From contig JACZWN010000154.1 in NCBI GenBank assembly GCA_022572105.1, positions 1 to 8,547 on the forward strand: a stretch of 8,547 nt of DNA, in the 5' to 3' direction. The stretch comes from Pseudomonadota bacterium (GTDB taxonomy: Bacteria > Pseudomonadota > Alphaproteobacteria > Kiloniellales > J153). Below the pieces are notes generated by a model. That model did not search any database. It had not been told where the DNA came from and was given only the letters and a program-made list of their open reading frames with translations. Numbering within the stretch: the first letter of the stretch is position 1; the number at the start of each line of letters is the position of its first letter. Positions 6,600 to 8,547 of this stretch are shown here, piece by piece. The position numbers and the translations under genes were made by a program.

Positions 6600-6755
6600 T
6601 CGACCCGGCGGTTCGCCGAGCCGTCCGCAGACGCGCCGGGCAACCGCCGAGACTCGCCCCAGCCGACCGCCGACCCCGGTCCTGGCCTTGCCGAGTGACG
6701 AGATAGTCGACCACGGATTCGGCCCGCTGCTGCGCCAGGCAATGGCGGTCAAGGA
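6600..6755. other. Spacer between coq7 and the rsmE remnant, with a possible coding relic
   Basis: No complete gene is visible. On the plus strand an open frame ends at TAG 6757-6759 with LPSDEIVDHGFGPLLRQAMA-VKD, which looks protein-like in its last ~25 residues but has no start, and its upstream part is low-complexity. It would be the 3' end of a gene convergent with coq7. I cannot name the family. It may be chance reading of GC-rich DNA. Confidence 0.2.
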
Positions 6756-7361
6756 CTAGATCCGCTCCGACAGCCAGATCGCCAGGCGTGAGCCCGATTT
6801 GATCGTGGCGCGCAGGACCTCGTAGGCGGGCGCCGCCTCGGCGCCGTGCTTCAGGCCGGTGGCGCGGTGCTCACGCTCGTCCGCGCGGAACTCTTCGAGG
6901 GTGGCCTTCAGCTCCGCCTCGTCCTCGCCCAGGATCTCCAACTGCCCGCCGTAGTGCTCATCGATCACCTCCTCGACCGCGACCGTGCAGGCCATGGCTG
7001 CGCGCTCGCCCAGGAGCGCCGTAGCCGCGCCCAGCGCGAAGCCGGCGACATGCCAGAACGGCTGCAGCGCGGTCGGGCGCACGCGCCGCGCGACCATGAG
7101 CTTTTCGAAGTGGTCCAGATGGCGCAGTTCCTCATCGTACATGCGCGCGATGCTGCCCGCGGCCGCACCCCGGCCCAGGACCGCCATCTGACCCTCGTAG
7201 ATGCGCCGGGCGCCATACTCGCCGGCGTGATCGACGCGCAGCACGCGCGCCACCGTCTCCTCGGGCGAGAGGTCGCCCGGGTGGCGCGTTCGAAGACCTT
7301 GGGCGCGCCCGCGGCCGGGCTCGGACGCCGCCTTCGCCTGGCTCGCTTTGTTCGCGCTCAT
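6756..7361 (-). CDS. coq7: Demethoxyubiquinone hydroxylase (COQ7 family)
   Basis: This carboxylate-bridged di-iron monooxygenase hydroxylates demethoxyubiquinone at C6, the penultimate step of ubiquinone synthesis, at the inner face of the cytoplasmic membrane. The 201-residue product has both EXXH pairs. By the spacing of the human enzyme the ligands are Glu48 (DHAGEYGA), Glu78 and His81 (EELRH), Glu130 (VAVEEVIDEHY), and Glu162 and His165 (DEREH). The C-terminus AIWLSERI is typical. Residues 1-28 are a charged, Ala/Lys-rich extension. The ATG (7359-7361) overlaps the dsbB stop as ATGA, so translation is probably coupled to dsbB; its own ribosome site is weak. This is the last gene of the dedA-dsbB-coq7 run. 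The gene appears intact. Confidence 0.95.
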   Translation of the reverse strand: MSANKASQAKAASEPGRGRAQGLRTRHPGDLSPEETVARVLRVDHAGEYGARRIYEGQMAVLGRGAAAGSIARMYDEELRHLDHFEKLMVARRVRPTALQPFWHVAGFALGAATALLGERAAMACTVAVEEVIDEHYGGQLEILGEDEAELKATLEEFRADEREHRATGLKHGAEAAPAYEVLRATIKSGSRLAIWLSERI

Positions 7362-7882
7362 GACCGTTTGGCCCCGGTAATGTTGAGCGCCGCCCAGAGG
7401 CTGGCCGCGGCCAGCCCCAGGGAGGCGAGCACATTGTAGCCGGCCATGGAGATCCCGAACAGGGACCAGCGGATCTCGTCGCAGGGCACGAAGCGCAGCC
7501 CGAGCAGTTGCTTGCGCAGATCGGCGATCGAGGCGTCCGGGTCGAAGACCGGCGCATGGCACTCCGCGGTGCCGCGCCACCACTGCTGCTCCACGCCGAC
7601 GTGGAAGACGGCGATTCCGGCCCCGGTCAGGAACGCAAGGCCGGCGAGCGCGACCGCCACGCGCCGGGCTTCCGGATTGCCGCCCAGCGCCAGGCCAGCG
7701 AGGCCCATGGCGACCGCGCCCAAGTAAGCGTAGCGCTGGTATATGCACAGCACGCAGGGCTCCAGCCCGCCCCAGAACTGGGAGGCGAGCGCCGCGCCCA
7801 GCGCCCCCAGGCCGATCGCGACGATAACCGCGGGAACCAGACGCGGATGGTCGAGAAGGCCCCGGAGCGAATTCGCGGCCAT
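7358..7882 (-). CDS. dsbB: Disulfide bond formation protein B (DsbB family)
   Basis: DsbB is an inner-membrane quinone reductase that reoxidises periplasmic DsbA and passes the electrons to ubiquinone. The 174-residue product has four hydrophobic segments (about 17-35, 51-66, 75-94, 143-165). The first redox pair is in PCVLCIYQR (Cys43, Cys46) and the second is Cys108 and Cys134, a 26-residue separation as in the E. coli enzyme. The ATG at 7880-7882 is preferred because GAGGTGA (7891-7897) lies 8 nt upstream. An in-frame GTG at 7892-7894 would add four residues but lies inside that ribosome site. It starts 24 nt after the upstream dedA-like gene and overlaps coq7 by 4 nt. No dsbA is in the window. 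Confidence 0.93.
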   Translation of the reverse strand: MAANSLRGLLDHPRLVPAVIVAIGLGALGAALASQFWGGLEPCVLCIYQRYAYLGAVAMGLAGLALGGNPEARRVAVALAGLAFLTGAGIAVFHVGVEQQWWRGTAECHAPVFDPDASIADLRKQLLGLRFVPCDEIRWSLFGISMAGYNVLASLGLAAASLWAALNITGAKRS

Positions 7883-7906
7883 GCCCTCTTTCACCTCATC
7901 ACCGCG

Positions 7907-8488
7907 TCACAGGACATAGCGGATGGCCAGGAAGCCGCCGAACAGCAGGACGAAGAACAGGCCGGCCAAGGCCGGCAGGTGCCTCTCGATGAATGTGCGG
8001 ATCGGCGGCCCGAACTTCCACAACAGCGCCGCCACCAAAAAGAACCGCGCCGCGCGCGAGACCGCCGAGGCGGCCACGAACACCACGGGGTCGAGGTCGG
8101 CGACGCCGCTGGCGATGGTGATGACCTTGTAGGGGAACGGCGTAAAGCCCGCGAAGGCGACGATCCAGGCGCCCCATTCGTGGTAAAGCGCCTGAAACTC
8201 CTGAAAGCTCGCCATCTGGCCGTAGAACTCCAAGAGCGGCCGGCCGACGGTCTCGAACAGCGCGGCGCCGATCAGGTAACCCAAGCCGCCGCCCAACACC
8301 GAGGCGACGGTGGCCACCGCGGCGATGCGCCAGGCGCGCTCGCGCGCGGCCAGCACCATGGGGATGAGCAGGATATCGGGCGGTACCGGGAACACCGAGC
8401 TCTCGATGAAGGCGACGGCGGCCAGGGCCCAGAGCGCGTGGCGGTGGCCGGCCAGGTCCATGGCCCAGTCGTAGAGTCGTCGCAGCAA
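7907..8488 (-). CDS. DedA/YqaA-type membrane protein (VTT/SNARE-associated domain)
   Basis: A 193-residue integral membrane protein of the DedA superfamily, YqaA-like branch. DedA-type proteins are implicated in lipid flipping and envelope homeostasis; the substrate of this branch is not established. Conserved parts are ESSVFPVPPD (29-38, the family's acidic/proline re-entrant motif), a glycine-rich GGGLGYLIGAALF (66-78), FTPFPYKVITIASG (115-128) and SRAARFF (144-150). Hydrophobic segments lie around 18-46, 55-79, 106-128, 134-157 and 172-192. The start is taken as TTG 8486-8488, giving (M)LRRLYDWAMDLAGHRHALW, because GGGAG (8495-8499) lies 6 nt upstream and this N-terminus fits the family. 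The first in-frame ATG, at 8459-8461, would remove conserved residues. It is the first gene of the run leading to dsbB and coq7; its promoter is near or beyond the window edge. Confidence 0.9.
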   Translation of the reverse strand: MLRRLYDWAMDLAGHRHALWALAAVAFIESSVFPVPPDILLIPMVLAARERAWRIAAVATVASVLGGGLGYLIGAALFETVGRPLLEFYGQMASFQEFQALYHEWGAWIVAFAGFTPFPYKVITIASGVADLDPVVFVAASAVSRAARFFLVAALLWKFGPPIRTFIERHLPALAGLFFVLLFGGFLAIRYVL

Positions 8489-8547
8489 GAAAATCTCCCG
8501 CCGGCGGTTCCCCCCCTCCCGCCCCAAGTAGCCGGCGCGCGCGCCCG
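8489..8547. other. Leader of the dedA-dsbB-coq7 run
   Basis: Only 59 bases remain to the window edge. They hold the ribosome site GGGAG (8495-8499) and a C/G-rich stretch with alternating CG at the very end. No promoter can be assigned. Confidence 0.3.

Noticed and set aside
7362..7748. Extended coq7 reading frame reaching to 7748
   Set aside because: The extension lies inside dsbB in another frame. The ATGA overlap and the known COQ7 length place the start at 7361.
1..8547. CRISPR array, tRNA/rRNA, insertion sequence with transposase, phage or defence genes
   Set aside because: No regularly spaced repeats, tRNA cloverleaf, transposase frame or phage/defence protein was seen on either strand.

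Overview
The window looks like chromosomal DNA from an alphaproteobacterium, most likely Rhodospirillales or a close relative. It is strongly GC-rich. It carries the alphaproteobacterial (plant-type, class II) glutamate-cysteine ligase, a COQ7-type demethoxyubiquinone hydroxylase, a DUF3422 protein and a PleC/DivJ-like histidine kinase. The lineage is inferred from gene content and protein style only.

Layout from left to right: (1) 1-140 is non-coding and holds a 20-bp imperfect inverted repeat with a nested hairpin, then copy A of a short dispersed repeat. (2) A DUF3422 membrane-anchored protein (minus) and the metalloprotease gene tldD (plus) diverge from a 176-bp intergenic region. (3) A compact two-TM sensor histidine kinase (minus) converges on tldD. 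(4) Upstream of the kinase lies the isolated last ~40 codons of a RidA/YjgF-family gene, followed by a 250-bp AT-richer, structure-rich spacer with a perfect 11-bp hairpin. (5) gshA (minus) is intact, and repeat copy C overlaps its stop codon. (6) Upstream of gshA is rsmE (16S rRNA m3U1498 methyltransferase), which is broken: about 95-100 central residues are missing and the reading frame shifts right after the GPEGG motif. Repeat copy B abuts its start codon. (7) A minus-strand operon of a DedA/YqaA-type membrane protein, dsbB and coq7 fills the right end; dsbB and coq7 overlap by ATGA.

Functionally these are mostly housekeeping genes for redox and envelope quality control. DsbB passes electrons from periplasmic disulfide formation to ubiquinone, COQ7 makes a late ubiquinone precursor, GshA makes the glutathione precursor, and TldD is half of the TldD/TldE peptide-processing protease. 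I see no phage, CRISPR, toxin-antitoxin or defence system, and no tRNA or rRNA.

The notable parts are marks of genome erosion and rearrangement: the rsmE pseudogene, the ridA fragment, and a three-copy intergenic repeat family whose copies lie directly on start or stop codons. I did not find a convincing new multi-gene system.
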